From assembly GCF_963576675.1 (NCBI RefSeq), contig NC_088919.1, positions 46,522,501 through 46,586,500 on the forward strand: a stretch of DNA of 64,000 bases. Reading direction: 5' to 3'. The notes under the pieces were generated by a model that did not search any database, was not told the DNA's origin, and saw nothing but the letters and a program-made list of their open reading frames with translations. A program made the position numbers and the translations under genes. The DNA comes from Euphorbia lathyris (lineage: Eukaryota; Streptophyta; Magnoliopsida; Malpighiales; Euphorbiaceae). Shown in pieces: positions 43,926 to 55,354 of the stretch; positions within the stretch are counted from its first letter, which is position 1, and every line of letters starts with the position of its first letter.

Positions 43926-46150
43926 ATGTTTAGAAGTTCATCTTCATCCTCTGGGTCAACTTATGAACTTTTTAATTCGACACCTCCTCTTAAGATTGAA
44001 GTAGATTTTAGTTGGACCACATCTTCGTCGGAAAATTCTCAATCTTCTGTTGGTGTGATTAATTCTGGTTTAGCTGAGTTCAATAACTCGGCGCCTAACC
44101 GTTATCAGACTCGTTCCACCGGAAATCCCTCTTTCTCTTCCGGAGATGCTCCGGCAGGTGCTCGTAACCGGTTTCTGGGTTTAATGGCCTCTTCCTCTTT
44201 TCCCGTTAGGAAAAAGAATCCTCGAGCGGAGTCCACGCAATCTCGCATGAGTGCCGCGGATTTGGCGAATCTATCGGATCGCTTTCCGTGGATCAAAAAT
44301 TATGAAACCCAACTCGCAGCTTCTCATCAACGTCCCTCTAATCCGCCAAAAGACTTCTTTACCGTATTTTGTAGTCACGTTGAGAGAGGGTTTCGCCTAC
44401 TCTTCCCAAGATGTTGGCGGATATCCTCTCATATTTTGACATTGCCGTCAGTCAGCTACACCCTAATGGCTGGCTTGACATGGCTTTAGATTGCTATCTT
44501 GCGTCAAATTTGGGCGTAGCGTATAATGGACGTATCTTTAGAGCCTTTCATAAGCCCTCCAAGAGGAAGTCGGAGTCTTATCTTACATTCGCCAAATTTG
44601 GCGTCTATTCGCCCTTTTACGACAAAATGTCCAACGTTCATAGCTGGGATGAGAGTTTCTTCTATGTGAAGATAAAGGAGGATGAACCGTTAGGTTTTCC
44701 TTCAGTTTGGAACTCTCGTCTGCTACATATGGCGGGTGACATGCGAATCTTAACACACAGTGATGAAGAGGTGGCGGATCTCATGAAGCAGATTAAAGCG
44801 GATGCATGGACGTATGCAGATGCCTTAGCCTTCATGATGAGTGACATTCCTCTGATCCGCCGAGTGGAATATCAATTCGTTTATTCAAAAATTACTCAGT
44901 TTGATCAAGGTACCTTTCTGCTACTTCAGGAGTCTTGATTATTTTGATGTCTTTTTTAGCAGGGGTGTATCTAAGGCAAATCATGCTCTTGCAGAGACGC
45001 GCAAGAAGTTTTTAGAAGATGAAGCACGCAAGAAAAGTCAAGCGGCTAACCCTCAACCTGATACGGGCAAGCGCCCTATAGAGACAGCTGTTGATCCGCC
45101 ACTGAAGAAGAGGCGGCCCAATACTGTTGGTAGTACCAAGATAATGGCGGACGCGATTAGGTCCGCCAAACCTACTGAGAAAATGGTTCAGGTAATTCGT
45201 CTCTTGATTTTGTTTCCTGCTCATCCGATTTTAAAGCGGCGTATGGCTTTTTCTGTTTGCGCAGATGGCGAAGCCCGATATTGGAGGATATTGGTCTGCC
45301 AAGTTTGGGGCCCAGGGATCTTTTGAGAATGAATCTCTCCTGAATGATTTGGACGAGGCTTTAGGACAGGTGGGGGAGGTACAAAGGGATTACGACCAAA
45401 TCCCTGGATCAATCCATGTCCATAAGGGAAAATCGGAGCTCCTCTCGGTGAGTATCAAGAGAATATGGGTATTGATGATTTCTTTTACTTCCATTTCGCC
45501 CTTGGACTAAATCCTTTTATCTTTCACAGCTGTATGCCCGCTTCCATACTTTAGAAAATGGGCTCATCCAGAACGTGGCGGATAGGGCGACTATCAAAAA
45601 GTTAGAGAAAGATATAGCGAATGCCAATTCCGCTATTGCCACCGCCAATGCGAACCTAGCTTCTGCCATAGCTGCTCTAGTTCTCCGAGACGAGGAGATA
45701 CAAAGTTTAAAGGCAAAGATAGCCTCTGATGCTAAAAGCCACGAAGATGCTCTCGGGGAAGCTGAATACACAGCGGGTGAACAGGCATTTTTTTATGGAG
45801 AGATGCTTATGGCGTACTTCTCCTTGGCCCATCCTGGAATTGATTTCACAGATCCTGAGTTCACCGTCCCCGAACCAGAGGACGTGGTGAAGTTCAAGAA
45901 GATGCCCGATGCCAAGGAATACCTCCGCAACTATGTACGGAGATGGATGAAGGGAACCCTGCAGGAAAACAAACCTTCTACCATAGTTGCGGCGGATAAT
46001 CCCCCAGAGATGCCGTCTAAGGCTGATTCGGAACCAAAAGGGGATAAGGAGGTATCTCCTGATGGCGGATCTGTGACTGTGGAGAAGAAGGATCCTCCAG
46101 CGAGCAATGTGGGCGAAGGAAGCACAGAAGGGGATGCCCTTATTATTTAG
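43926..46150 (+). pseudogene. Antisense accessory gene: probable gypsy-type transposon domain plus coiled coil
   Basis: On the plus strand, antisense to pol. Blocks: 43926-44909, 44963-45191, 45265-45447 and 45530-46150, joined by GT-AG introns (the last two phase 0). The N-terminus is Ser-rich. The core GFRLLFP ... ILSYFDIAVSQLHPNGW, YLTFAKFGVYSPFYDKM and SWDESFFYVKI resembles the plant 'putative gypsy type transposon' domain (PF04195); that family call is from memory. Later exons are Lys/Arg-rich (KRPIETAVDPPLKKRRP), then a coiled coil with Ala/Asn repeats (NANSAIATANANLASAI) and an acidic tail. A 1 bp loss near 44405 shifts the frame just before ILSYFD, and the exon 1 to exon 2 join is off by one base, so this copy is broken or my splice choice there is wrong. 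Confidence 0.7.
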
Positions 46151-46798
46151 CTTTTACTTAGAGATATTTGTAAAAAACCTTCTAAGTACAATTATGCTGC
46201 TATTTATTTATTTTATCCTTACATTTGCGTAAAGAAGTATTTTTAAATATAAGCACGTTTAGGAGTTTGGGGTAGGTGGCCAGCCATACTCCATTGTATG
46301 AACCTTTGTGAAGGTTTGAAGCTGTTCTATTCCTTTTTAGAGGAAGTAAAGCTGCCCAGGGGTTCAATTTGCTACCTATCTTTGAGGTGAAATGATCCGC
46401 CCGTAGGACTTGTGAATTCCTCTCTGAGAAGGATAAGAGAGTGTAAAGACCTTGCGTCCAAGGATCGTTTTAACTCTTATTGGAGATTGGGATCCGCCCA
46501 AAGACGGATCCGCCCATAAGATTGATCCTCTTATGTGCTTTAAGATAACGATGTATTGCGAATGTGGAGAGCGTTGGGTGCCTCCCCCTTCTTTTTAAGA
46601 CTGGAATATTGATATTGCAGCAGTAAACTATAAAAAGAACATGAATAATAAAACCAACAATGTTTATTAATGAGAGAAACACCTTATTACAGCGAATAGG
46701 TCTTTATAAATGAGCCTCGTTAAAACCTTTAACAAGAAAAACCACATGGGAAAAAGCTTGTTTAAAGGAAAAAGAGTACTCAAGACCATGGACATACT
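46151..46798. other. Spacer between convergent antisense gene and pol of the young Tat element
   Basis: Non-coding. Short phrases GGATCCGCCC / GATCCGCCCGTAGG / GATCCGCCCAAAG recur near 46385-46520. Both genes end into this stretch. Confidence 0.5.
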
Positions 46799-48844
46799 TC
46801 ATTTTCTAACAAAGTATTTGCGAAGATTTTGGAGATTCCACGTGCGTGGCAGCGTATTGCCCTCCATATCTTGTATTTTGAATGTGGCTGGTCCAACCTT
46901 CTCCACTATCTGGTATGGACCTATCCAGTTGATCCCCAACTTGCCCTTGCCTTCTCGAGATTGGACTTTATCAGCCTTGCGAAGCACAAGATCTCCTATC
47001 TTTAGATCCACAAGCTTGGCATTTTTATCATGATAGGATGCGATCCGCTGTTTATATGCTGCCATGCGTACATAGGATTGACTCCTGCGATCCTCAACCT
47101 GATCCAGACGCTCCCTTAATCGCTTATCGTTGTCCTTTTCACAATAAAAGGCCACTCGATCACTGGGGACTTGTATTTCAATGGGAATTACGGCCTCCAC
47201 TCCATGAGAAAGGGCGAATGGCGTTTCTCCCGTAGCAGTTCTTGGGGTGGTATGATAGGCCCACAAAACACTTGTAAGCTGGTCCGCCCATTTTTTGTCG
47301 TGTTCTCCCAACCTCTTTTTTATCCCCTTGACAATCGTTCGATTGGTCACTTCGGTCATTCCATTGGACTGGGGATAGTAAACGGAGGCGAATCTGTTCA
47401 GGATGCCCAATCCCTCACAAAAAGTCTTGAATTTTCCACAGTTAAACTGTGCCCCGTTGTCAGTGATGATGGTATGTGGAATGCCATATCTTCCCACGAT
47501 GTTGTCCTTGACAAACTCCACTATCTGTTCTGCTGTAATGGAGGAAACAGCCTCGGCTTCTACCCATTTGGTGAAATGGTCCACCGCTACTATTACATAC
47601 CTCTTTTGCCGACGAGTTGGAGGAAACGGGCCAACGATGTCTATTCCCCAAAGGGCGAACGGACGGCCTTCAATGATTGGCCTTTGAATGTGTTTGATAG
47701 TGTGTGACTCATTTGCATGAATCTGACAACTGTGACAAGATTCTACCAAACTTTGGGCATCTAACTCAGCTGTGGGCCAGTAGAAACCTGCTATCCTGGA
47801 TTTCTTCAAGATCGTGGCGGATGCTTCATGCGACCCACAAGATCCCTCATGTAGCTCCTTGAGGATCTGCTGCCCTTCTTCTGGTAGAATGCATTTCAGC
47901 CAAGGATGACTAAAGGATTTTCTGTAAAGACCATCATTAATCAAGGAGAAATAGGCTGATCTCCTAACTATCCTCCGTGCCTCTTCCTTGTCTTCAGGTA
48001 ATGTTCCATTTAGCAGATATTGGCGGATGACCGTCCTCCAATCATCTTCCACCGTTGTGAGTACGGACACTTCTTCAGCGGCAAATGCTGGAGCCATTTT
48101 TACTTCGAAGGGACAATATGGATATGCCCAGTTTACTTCACAAGAAGCCATTTTGGCCAATTGATCAGCCTCTGTATTGGATTCCCTTGGTATGTGAACC
48201 AATTCCCACTTAGTTTCTTTAGCTTCAAGGTTATCCAGAATCTTTTTGACTTCTGCTACATATTTGGCCAGAACCTCGTCCTTCACCTCGTAATTCTTGA
48301 TTACTTGGTTGACCATTAGTTTAGAATCACTGTAGATCACGATCTGCTCCGGGGTGATTTCTTGAAGTAGACGTAAGCCCAATATCAGAGCTTCGTACTC
48401 AGCAGCATTATTAGTAGCATGGAAATTTAACTTTGCTGCGTATCGCAATCTTATGTAGTGGGGACCTTTGATCACAACTCCCACACCAGCTCCATCTGCA
48501 GAGGAAGCTCCATCGGTATACATCGACCACTCTTCTAATGGAGGCTTGGGATGAGATATCCCCTCGTCAGTGAATTCATTCACGAAGTCCGCCAGGACCT
48601 GACTTTTCAAAGATGACCTGCTTTCATACCTTACATCGAATTCGCCCAGGCGAATCGCCCATTCCATCAACCTTCCCAAAATGTCCGGCTTTTGTAATAC
48701 CTTTCTCATTGGTATATTGGTTCGAACTATTATAGTATGCGCCTGAAAATATGGCCTAAGGCGAATAGCCGTGGTTACGACAGCCAGTGCCATTTTGTCC
48801 AGCTTCGAATATCTGGTTTCGGCATCTTTCAAAACTTTGCTCAC
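46799..48844 (-). CDS. Pol C-terminal half: RNase H, archaeal-type RNase H, integrase
   Basis: 681 residues in the same frame as the RT ORF upstream, separated by one TAA. It has the end of RNase H 1 (YSKLDKMALAVVTTAIRLR), then archaeal-type RNase H (WSMYTDGASSADGAGVGVV, NNAAEYEALILGLRLL, IYSDSKLMVNQV, LVHIPRESNTEADQLAK). The integrase finger is ESCHSCQIHANE, with catalytic Asp/Glu in WGIDIVGPF, ITDNGAQFN and SNGMTEVTNRT. A C-terminal DNA-binding tail ends WNLQNLRKYF. No chromodomain. This half is uninterrupted. Confidence 0.92.
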   Translation of the reverse strand: MSKVLKDAETRYSKLDKMALAVVTTAIRLRPYFQAHTIIVRTNIPMRKVLQKPDILGRLMEWAIRLGEFDVRYESRSSLKSQVLADFVNEFTDEGISHPKPPLEEWSMYTDGASSADGAGVGVVIKGPHYIRLRYAAKLNFHATNNAAEYEALILGLRLLQEITPEQIVIYSDSKLMVNQVIKNYEVKDEVLAKYVAEVKKILDNLEAKETKWELVHIPRESNTEADQLAKMASCEVNWAYPYCPFEVKMAPAFAAEEVSVLTTVEDDWRTVIRQYLLNGTLPEDKEEARRIVRRSAYFSLINDGLYRKSFSHPWLKCILPEEGQQILKELHEGSCGSHEASATILKKSRIAGFYWPTAELDAQSLVESCHSCQIHANESHTIKHIQRPIIEGRPFALWGIDIVGPFPPTRRQKRYVIVAVDHFTKWVEAEAVSSITAEQIVEFVKDNIVGRYGIPHTIITDNGAQFNCGKFKTFCEGLGILNRFASVYYPQSNGMTEVTNRTIVKGIKKRLGEHDKKWADQLTSVLWAYHTTPRTATGETPFALSHGVEAVIPIEIQVPSDRVAFYCEKDNDKRLRERLDQVEDRRSQSYVRMAAYKQRIASYHDKNAKLVDLKIGDLVLRKADKVQSREGKGKLGINWIGPYQIVEKVGPATFKIQDMEGNTLPRTWNLQNLRKYFVRK

Positions 48845-48859
48845 GTAATAAATGGGGAA

Positions 48860-50884
48860 TTATTGGCCATCTTCTTCTCGTACCATGACTGTGCATACGG
48901 CTTTATCCGTGACTGACACGTACATATATAGATCCTCCCCTTTCAAAGGTCGACTCATCATGGGTGGCTCTGTAAGAAATCGTTTGATTCCTTCGAAGGC
49001 ATTTTGACAATCTTCATTCCACTCAAACGCTTTTTGCCTCTTGATGATTTCGAAAAAAGGCTGACATCTACGAGCTGAGCAAGAGATAAACCTGCCCAAG
49101 GCTATGATACGCCCATTGAGGCGTTGTACCTCTCTGATATTCCGAGGCGGTTGCATTTCTAGGACTGCTTTGACTTTGTCAGGATTTGGGCTAATTCCTC
49201 TTTCGCTGATCATGAATCCTAGAAATTTGCCATATGTTGCCCCGAAAGTGCATTTCTCTGGATTCAACTTGATGTTGTGGTGGCGAAGTACGTCCAGTAC
49301 CCCCCTTATATCCTCTGCATGCTTCTCTATAGTTGTGCTTTTAATGATCATGTCATCTACATAGACAGAATAATTATCATTCTTACTGTCCGCGAATATC
49401 TTGTTCATCATCCTCTGATAGGTAGCTCCTGCGTTTTTGAGCCCGAAGGGCATGACTTTAAAACAATAAGTCGCTTGATGCGTTACGAACGAGGTCTTGA
49501 TCCTATCTGAGGGCTCCATCAGGATTTGATGATAGCTTGACTTCACGTCAGTAAATGAATACATTGCGTGACCAGCAGTTCCATCTACAAGCATGTCTAT
49601 GCATGGCAAAGGATAATTATCCTTAGGGCAAGCTTTATTGAGATCTGTAAAGTCAATGCACATGCGGTAAGATCCGCCAGCTTTCTTGACTAGCACTACG
49701 TTCGCCAACCACTGAGTGTAAAGTACTTCCTCAATGGCATCCGCCTTTTGGAGCTTGGCGATTTCTTCTTCTATCACTTTTTGCCTTTCTGGACCATGAT
49801 TTCTCCGCTTCTGAGCCACAGGAACTGCATCTTTATCAATGTTGAGCTTGTGGGTGATCACATCTGGGCTAATTCCCGAGAGAACTTCGTCCTTCCATGC
49901 AAAGACATCTTCAGCTTCACAAAGTACTTTGGTGATCGCATCTCTGATCTTGCCTTGTAGCCCCTTAGCTATTCGCACCTGCTTCTCCTCTGCCATAAAG
50001 TACATTTCGGTTTCGCCTAAGGCCATTGTGACGCGCTCCTCTTCATCTTCTTCTTTAGATTGAGGGCGAATCATTAAGGATGCCGAATATGTTTCTTGGG
50101 CCACCTTTTGACAACCTTTGACCATCACACCTCCCTTGACCGTGGGAATGTAAAGTGTCAAATGACGAATAGAGATAAGAGCTGCAACTTCGGAGATAAA
50201 AGGTCGTCCGAGAATAATGTTATAAGCTAATTGTCCATCCAAGATCGAGAACTCCAAATCTCCTCTCCAAACTTGATCATTATCAACAAGCTCACAATCC
50301 AAAGTTACTTGGCCTTTCGTCTGAATGGTATGACCTGTCACTCCCAAAATGTCAACCACCATTGGCTCCACCTGGACGGGATCAATCCGGAGTCTGGCGA
50401 ATGCTCCTCGGGTAATGACATTACATGAGCTTCCCGTATCGATCATTACCCTCTTCATCTCCCAACCTTCAACCGTCATAGTGACGACCAGTGCGTCCGC
50501 ATGGGGTGGAATCTCAGGACCTGCATCCGAGAAAGGGCGGTTTAGTGATGTCCTATCAAGGGTGGTTGTCTTCGCCTTTTTCAATGCTGGCTGATAGCCA
50601 GGTCCGCCTGCTATGACATTGATGGTACCCTTTCCTTTCTTCTTTGGGTCCTCCTTGGATCTATCATCTTCTTTTCCTTCTGTTTGGATGAACCGATCCA
50701 ATTTTCCTCTTTCAATGAGTCGCTCAATTTCTCGAGCTAACTCCCAGCAAGCGTCTGTATCATGGCCATTTTTCCTGTGATACTTGCAATAATTTTTAGG
50801 ATTCTTTCCTTTATTGGTGTACTCCCCTCCTTTTGGCTCGGGGTATGAAATGCTCCGTTTGTGCTGACTATTCTCGATCCACAT
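48860..50884 (-). pseudogene. Pol N-terminal half: zinc-finger-like motif, protease, reverse transcriptase
   Basis: 674 residues. It starts in the gag tail with a Cys/His motif (YCKYHRKNGHDTDACWEL). The aspartic protease has VMIDTGSSCNVITRGAF and IILGRPFI. RT has YRMCIDFTDLNKACPKDNY, VMPFGLKNAGATYQRM and the catalytic YVDDMIIKS. It ends at TAA just before the FPIYYVSK motif of RNase H, and the frame continues beyond, so this is a nonsense change. The join to gag is shifted by an indel near 51015. Confidence 0.9.
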
Positions 50885-50984
50885 AAGAACCTCGCTCTTA
50901 GAAGCATTGAGAGGTGCGAAGGAAGTGACAAACGTCGATTTGTTCCTAGAATCCCTTCGTTTGTTCCGAGAAGAAGAATCCTGA

Positions 50985-52542
50985 CGTTTGTCTCGTCCCG
51001 ATCCCGGGGACGAGATTCGCCTTTGTCCTTTTTTGGCGATGATGGAGAACCTCGGCGAATATCGTCAACCTCTATAAAGTCTTTGCAACGCTCCATCAAC
51101 TCTGCCATGCTGGTAGGCTTTTTACGGATGAGGTCCTCTTGTAAACTTTTACAGGTAGTGTTTCTCACGAAACATTCCACACCTACGGAGATATCGACAT
51201 CAACTATTTGTATACACAACTGGTTGAAAGTGTCCACATAATCTCGGAGGGGTTCATTCGCCTTCTGCTTTAATTCGAAAAGCTTTCCGGATTTCACCAC
51301 TGCAGGGATGCAGCCAGCAAATTTTGCACAAAATTCCCTGCTCAATTGATCGAAGCTGTTTATCGAGCCTGGAGGTAAAGATTGAAACCACAAATAAGCT
51401 GGACCTCCCAGCGTGGTGACAAACATTTTGCAAAGCACGGGCTCAGTGGCTCGATTGAGTCTGGCCAAGATTCAGTATTTTCGAACATGAGCCTCCGGAT
51501 TATCTTTGCCTGTGTATATTGCAAGATTGGGAATCTTGAAAGCTCTGTCGGTTTCCTCTGCCTCGATCCAGGCTGCAAAAGGCGAATCCCTATTGGCGAA
51601 TGGATTGTGCCTAGCATTTTCTTCGTTCATTTGGAGTACTAGGGCCCTCACTCTATCATCAAAATTCTTCGGATCCGCCCTGGGGCGACCCCTTCGTGGC
51701 GATCTGCTTGGAGAAGAAGAAGAGGAAGAACTTGACTCAGACGATGGATCTGATGGTGAATGTCTTCCTGCATTACCACGTCCGCTCCCTCCCCTTCCTC
51801 CCCCATCTCCTCCACCTCCTCCTCTGCCTGGTGGAGTTGGACCATTTCCTCCTTGCTGGCCTCCAGACGAGGTGTGTCCAACAGTTCCCGAAGATGGATG
51901 TGGTGGTGGTCCACCTATATGAGATGTTATTTCTGGCCTTTTACTTCTTCTACGACCAGTAGATGGAGGTGATCTGCCACGGCGTGGGGATCTTGCTCGC
52001 CTATTTTTATCCTTTTTATTCTTTTTACGCATGGGCTTCTTAAATCCGCCAAGAGATGAATTTGTCCGCGGACGCCTGGGTACATTTGGTCCATCAAGAT
52101 TAAACCTTGGAACCCCCAATCCGCCAGGAGGGATCGTATCATTCCTTCGACTTCCCTCGCCTGGAAATAACTCCCTGATAACCTGTCGTCCGTCACCTAA
52201 TGTCGTAGTGGTTATCATGGAATCAATATTATGAGCTTGAAGGAATGAAGAGCTATGGGCACCTGGTCCCAGACCAAAGTTTAAAGGAGGTAAGGATGAG
52301 ACAGCTGTCGTAGATATCGTACTCCAACGCGGAGGGACAGTCATGGATGCCCGTAGGCGGTTCCCTATCTCAAGCCCATATCGTGCCTCAATATCCTGAG
52401 CACACATATCGATGAAAGAGGCAGTGGGCATATTTCCAACAATATTTACTGTAGGAGCAGTTGTGCTTGTGCGTCCAGCACTAGATGGTGTAATTATCGG
52501 TGATTCAATCCCAGAGGAGGGATTTGGTCCTTCATCGGTCAT
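50985..52542 (-). pseudogene. Gag of the young Tat element (one stop, one frameshift)
   Basis: It opens MTDEGPNPSSG about 65 bases from the LTR. Residues about 170-280 are rich in Arg/Ser and Gly (RARSPRRGRSPP; GRGGGGGDGGG), then Ser/Pro. The gag domain follows (NLAIYTGKDNPEAHVRKY). A TGA at 51472-51474 interrupts it, and the same frame goes on with NRATEPVLCKMFVTTLGG, WFQSLPPGSINSF and LKQKANEPLRDYVDTFNQL. An indel near 51015 moves the reading to the pol frame. The arginine-rich arm probably binds RNA (inference). Confidence 0.85.
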
Positions 52543-52587
52543 GATGTTTCAATGTGAACGAAAAAATCCTTTATTTGATCAAGGATT

Positions 52588-52605
52588 CCACCTTCACCGC
52601 ACCAA
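52588..52605 (-). other. Candidate primer binding site of the young Tat element
   Basis: The minus strand reads TTGGTGCGGTGAAGGTGG one base after the 5' LTR. The position is right; the matching tRNA was not identified. Confidence 0.5.
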
Positions 52606-52606
52606 T

Positions 52607-53084
52607 TGATAACACAGGAGAAACTTCTGATCGGATCACGTCCCTGTGAGGCGCCGCTGGGATCGGCCGGGGACACTCCGATGCCAAAGTCAGTAGAATA
52701 TATGGAGAATAAACTATATTGACGAATCTTAGAGAATGTAAGAAAGTAAGTGTACCTTGATAGCCTAGAAAGGTAAGCTATATATAGTTGAGAAATTCGT
52801 AACCTCTAGGTAACTAAAAAGTCTCCATTAATGCTCATTTAATGGCGGTTACAAGTTACTCTTAACCTGGCGGTTAAGACAATTAATGATTCATTTAATG
52901 ATCATTTATGGCCGAGACGGCGGCCAGCCGTTATTAAGGTGAATGGAGAGATTCGCCTTAGAGATCCGCTAGCGGATCTCTCAGAGCTAATCCAGGGAGG
53001 TCCGCCAGCCAGCTTCTTTTGCTACGTGGCATACTTAAGGCAATTATCTCTTTTGGTCCTCGTGATAATATCCCAATGTTATCA
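52607..53084 (-). repeat. 5' LTR of the young Tat element
   Basis: 478 bp partner of 43153-43630, with one difference. It carries the same 22 bp palindrome and TATA region, and is followed by TSD ATTTT at 53085-53089. Confidence 0.95.
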
Positions 53085-53156
53085 ATTTTTATACATGTTT
53101 TTTAAGAACATTTTTCTACATGTTGATTTATTAAGTTGATACTAACTGTTTTTGAA

Positions 53157-54528
53157 CTAATTTAACGGGTAAATTTCATCAATGGTGTACAACCTTTACT
53201 CCATTTCACACTTTCGCGTACAACCTTCATTTTGCCACACTAAAGTGTACGATTTTATAGATGACCTTCCACTATAGTGTATAGCAGGTAAAAATGACCG
53301 GTCAATGCTCAGTCAATGCGTCACCTTAGCTTTGACCGGTCTAAAAGTTAAAAAAATTGATAAATTACTTATATACCCTTATTTAAGGAACAGTCTCTCT
53401 GATTTCTTTTTCTCTCTCTCAAACAAAAGAACCACCTGTTAAATCATTAAATCATGACTGAACAAAAACTTCAGTTATCAAAACTTGAAAATCCAAGTCT
53501 AGTTAAGATTTCAATTTCAAAAACACAGATTTATGCTTTACTTAAGACCTGAAATTCAAATTTTTCGTAGAAAATTGAAAACCAAAGCAGTACACAACTA
53601 TGACCAAACATGGAAAAAATTGAAGAAAATTGAAAACCAAAGCACTATAATTTCTGGGAATTTTCTTTTTCAAACCAAAGCTCCACTTATGCTGCTTCTT
53701 TCTTGAACACCCATTTAATGCCTTCACTATTTTTTTCCCAATTAAAGCCTCCATTATTTTTTTCCCAATTAAAGCCCCTGTAGCACCGCCACATTTTGGG
53801 TAAATTTCTTGCAATCCTTTTGTCCCAACTCTAAAATTGATGGATTAGCAGCGAATTCGACTTTGATGTTGCAACTGGTCTGAAGAAGATTCTTGCTTCT
53901 TCTACAGTAGTTCAGTGTGAACGAAAATAAGGAAGCTAAGGCTCTCCTAAATAATCGTTATCTTGTTCAGAAGCTTCAGTAGTCGAAGGGACTGTAATGA
54001 TTTCTAAATTCAGTGATCGAGCCAAAGAACCTTCGTGCTTGTGAACAGCAATTCAAAGCTGTTATTGTAGTTTAGAGCTCGTGAGAGTTCGCGTTTTCAG
54101 CAGAGTTGAAGAGTTGGTGGTGGATTGATGAAGAAGGTTTAAGAGAGAGAAAAGTAAGAGAGAGATGAAGTATCTGAAATGTAAATAAAATAAAATATAT
54201 ATATCTAATCTGATGGAAATAATGGTAAAAATGGCTACTGAGTTGGAGAGAGAGAAGATTTGGAAACAGAAAGGAGTCCTGGGAAAGATGGAGAGAGAGA
54301 GAGAGTTGAATGAAGAAGAAGGAGAGTGATTTTGTTTTTTATTTTTTTTAGAGCTAAGAGTATTTTAGTCATTGTACATGTGGGGAGCTGAGGTGGCGCG
54401 TTGACCAGACGTTGATCGGTCATTTTTACCTGCTATACACTTTAGTGTAACAAAATGAAGGTTGTACACCAAAGTGTGAAATAGAGTAAAGGCCGTACAC
54501 CATTGATGAAATTTACCCCTAATTTAAC
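53157..54528. mobile_element. Non-autonomous Mutator-like element with long TIRs
   Basis: Element 53167-54518 (1352 bp). Ends GGGTAAATTTCATCAATGGT and its mirror form TIRs of about 150 bp. It is flanked by the 10 bp direct repeat CTAATTTAAC (53157-53166 and 54519-54528), close to the 9-10 bp TSD of Mutator-like elements. The interior has no transposase. A minus-strand ORF at 53542-53814 (CGGATGALIGKKIMEALIGK) is unrecognised and could be captured sequence. Confidence 0.88.
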
Positions 54529-55354
54529 CTAAAAACCAAATGAAAGAACCAAATTGATACAAAGTAATTCAATTTGGATCAAACCGACCTAGTAAATTAA
54601 GTTCGACTCCAATTTGATCTATAATCCCGAAAAGAAGTACATTTTTAACCTAATTTAATTTAACCTAATGTACTAAATGAATGAACCAAATTGATACAAA
54701 ATAGATCAATTTGGAATTAAAATTGAGAAATTTACATACAATTTTATTTTTAAAAAATTATTCAATAATTTCAATTATATAAAACTAAATAAATTATTAT
54801 TTATAGTGTTTATAAACTAGGGGTTTAGGATTTAAGATTTATAAAATCTATAATCTATATACTAAATCTTTAGACAAATTTAACACGTGGAGTAGGAAGA
54901 GCTTCATGCTGGTGTGGCGTAAAGGCAGAGATTCAAAATATAAAACGGAAGGAATATTAAAATCGTTCTTCAGTATTCTCTATTGCTTCCCTTTCGCCCC
55001 CACTCTTCTTATTTCCTTCAATTTCTAGAAATAACTGTTAATATAAAACTGAAGGAATGTCTAAAACCATTCTTCAGTTTTCTCTATGGCTTCCATTTTA
55101 GCTGCGATTGAGATTTCATGAATGAAGGTATCAGTCTCTTTGCCTCTACTTCTTCCTAGATTTTTTTGTTATCTTCAATGTTTGATTGAGGTTCCTATTG
55201 GTTTTATATGGAGGTATGTTTCTCTTTTTATTCCAATTCCTTTCATTTGAAATGCTTAGGTTGGGTTTCTCCTCTCGATGAATTTTGTTGGTTTATGATT
55301 TTTTTATATACTATTGGCAAAAAGCATAATTAAGCCCCTAAAATGTATAGTATT
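54529..55354. other. AT-rich intergenic region
   Basis: No gene. Two related stretches (54935-55000 and 55040-55090), both with ATAAAAC(G/T)GAAGGAAT and TTCTTCAGT(A/T)TTCTCTAT, look like an eroded local duplication. Confidence 0.5.

Larger units (their letters stand above)
43153..53084 (-). mobile_element. Young Ty3/gypsy Tat-lineage retrotransposon with antisense accessory gene
   Basis: A 9932 bp element on the minus strand with 478 bp LTRs at both ends, identical but for one base, and a perfect 5 bp TSD ATTTT (43148-43152 and 53085-53089). Reading leftwards: 5' LTR, primer site, gag, protease, RT, RNase H, archaeal-type RNase H, integrase without chromodomain, an antisense intron-containing gene, a polypurine tract and the 3' LTR. 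Dual RNase H and the lack of a chromodomain place it in Tat. The coding frame has two stops and at least one frameshift despite the near-identical LTRs. Confidence 0.95.
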
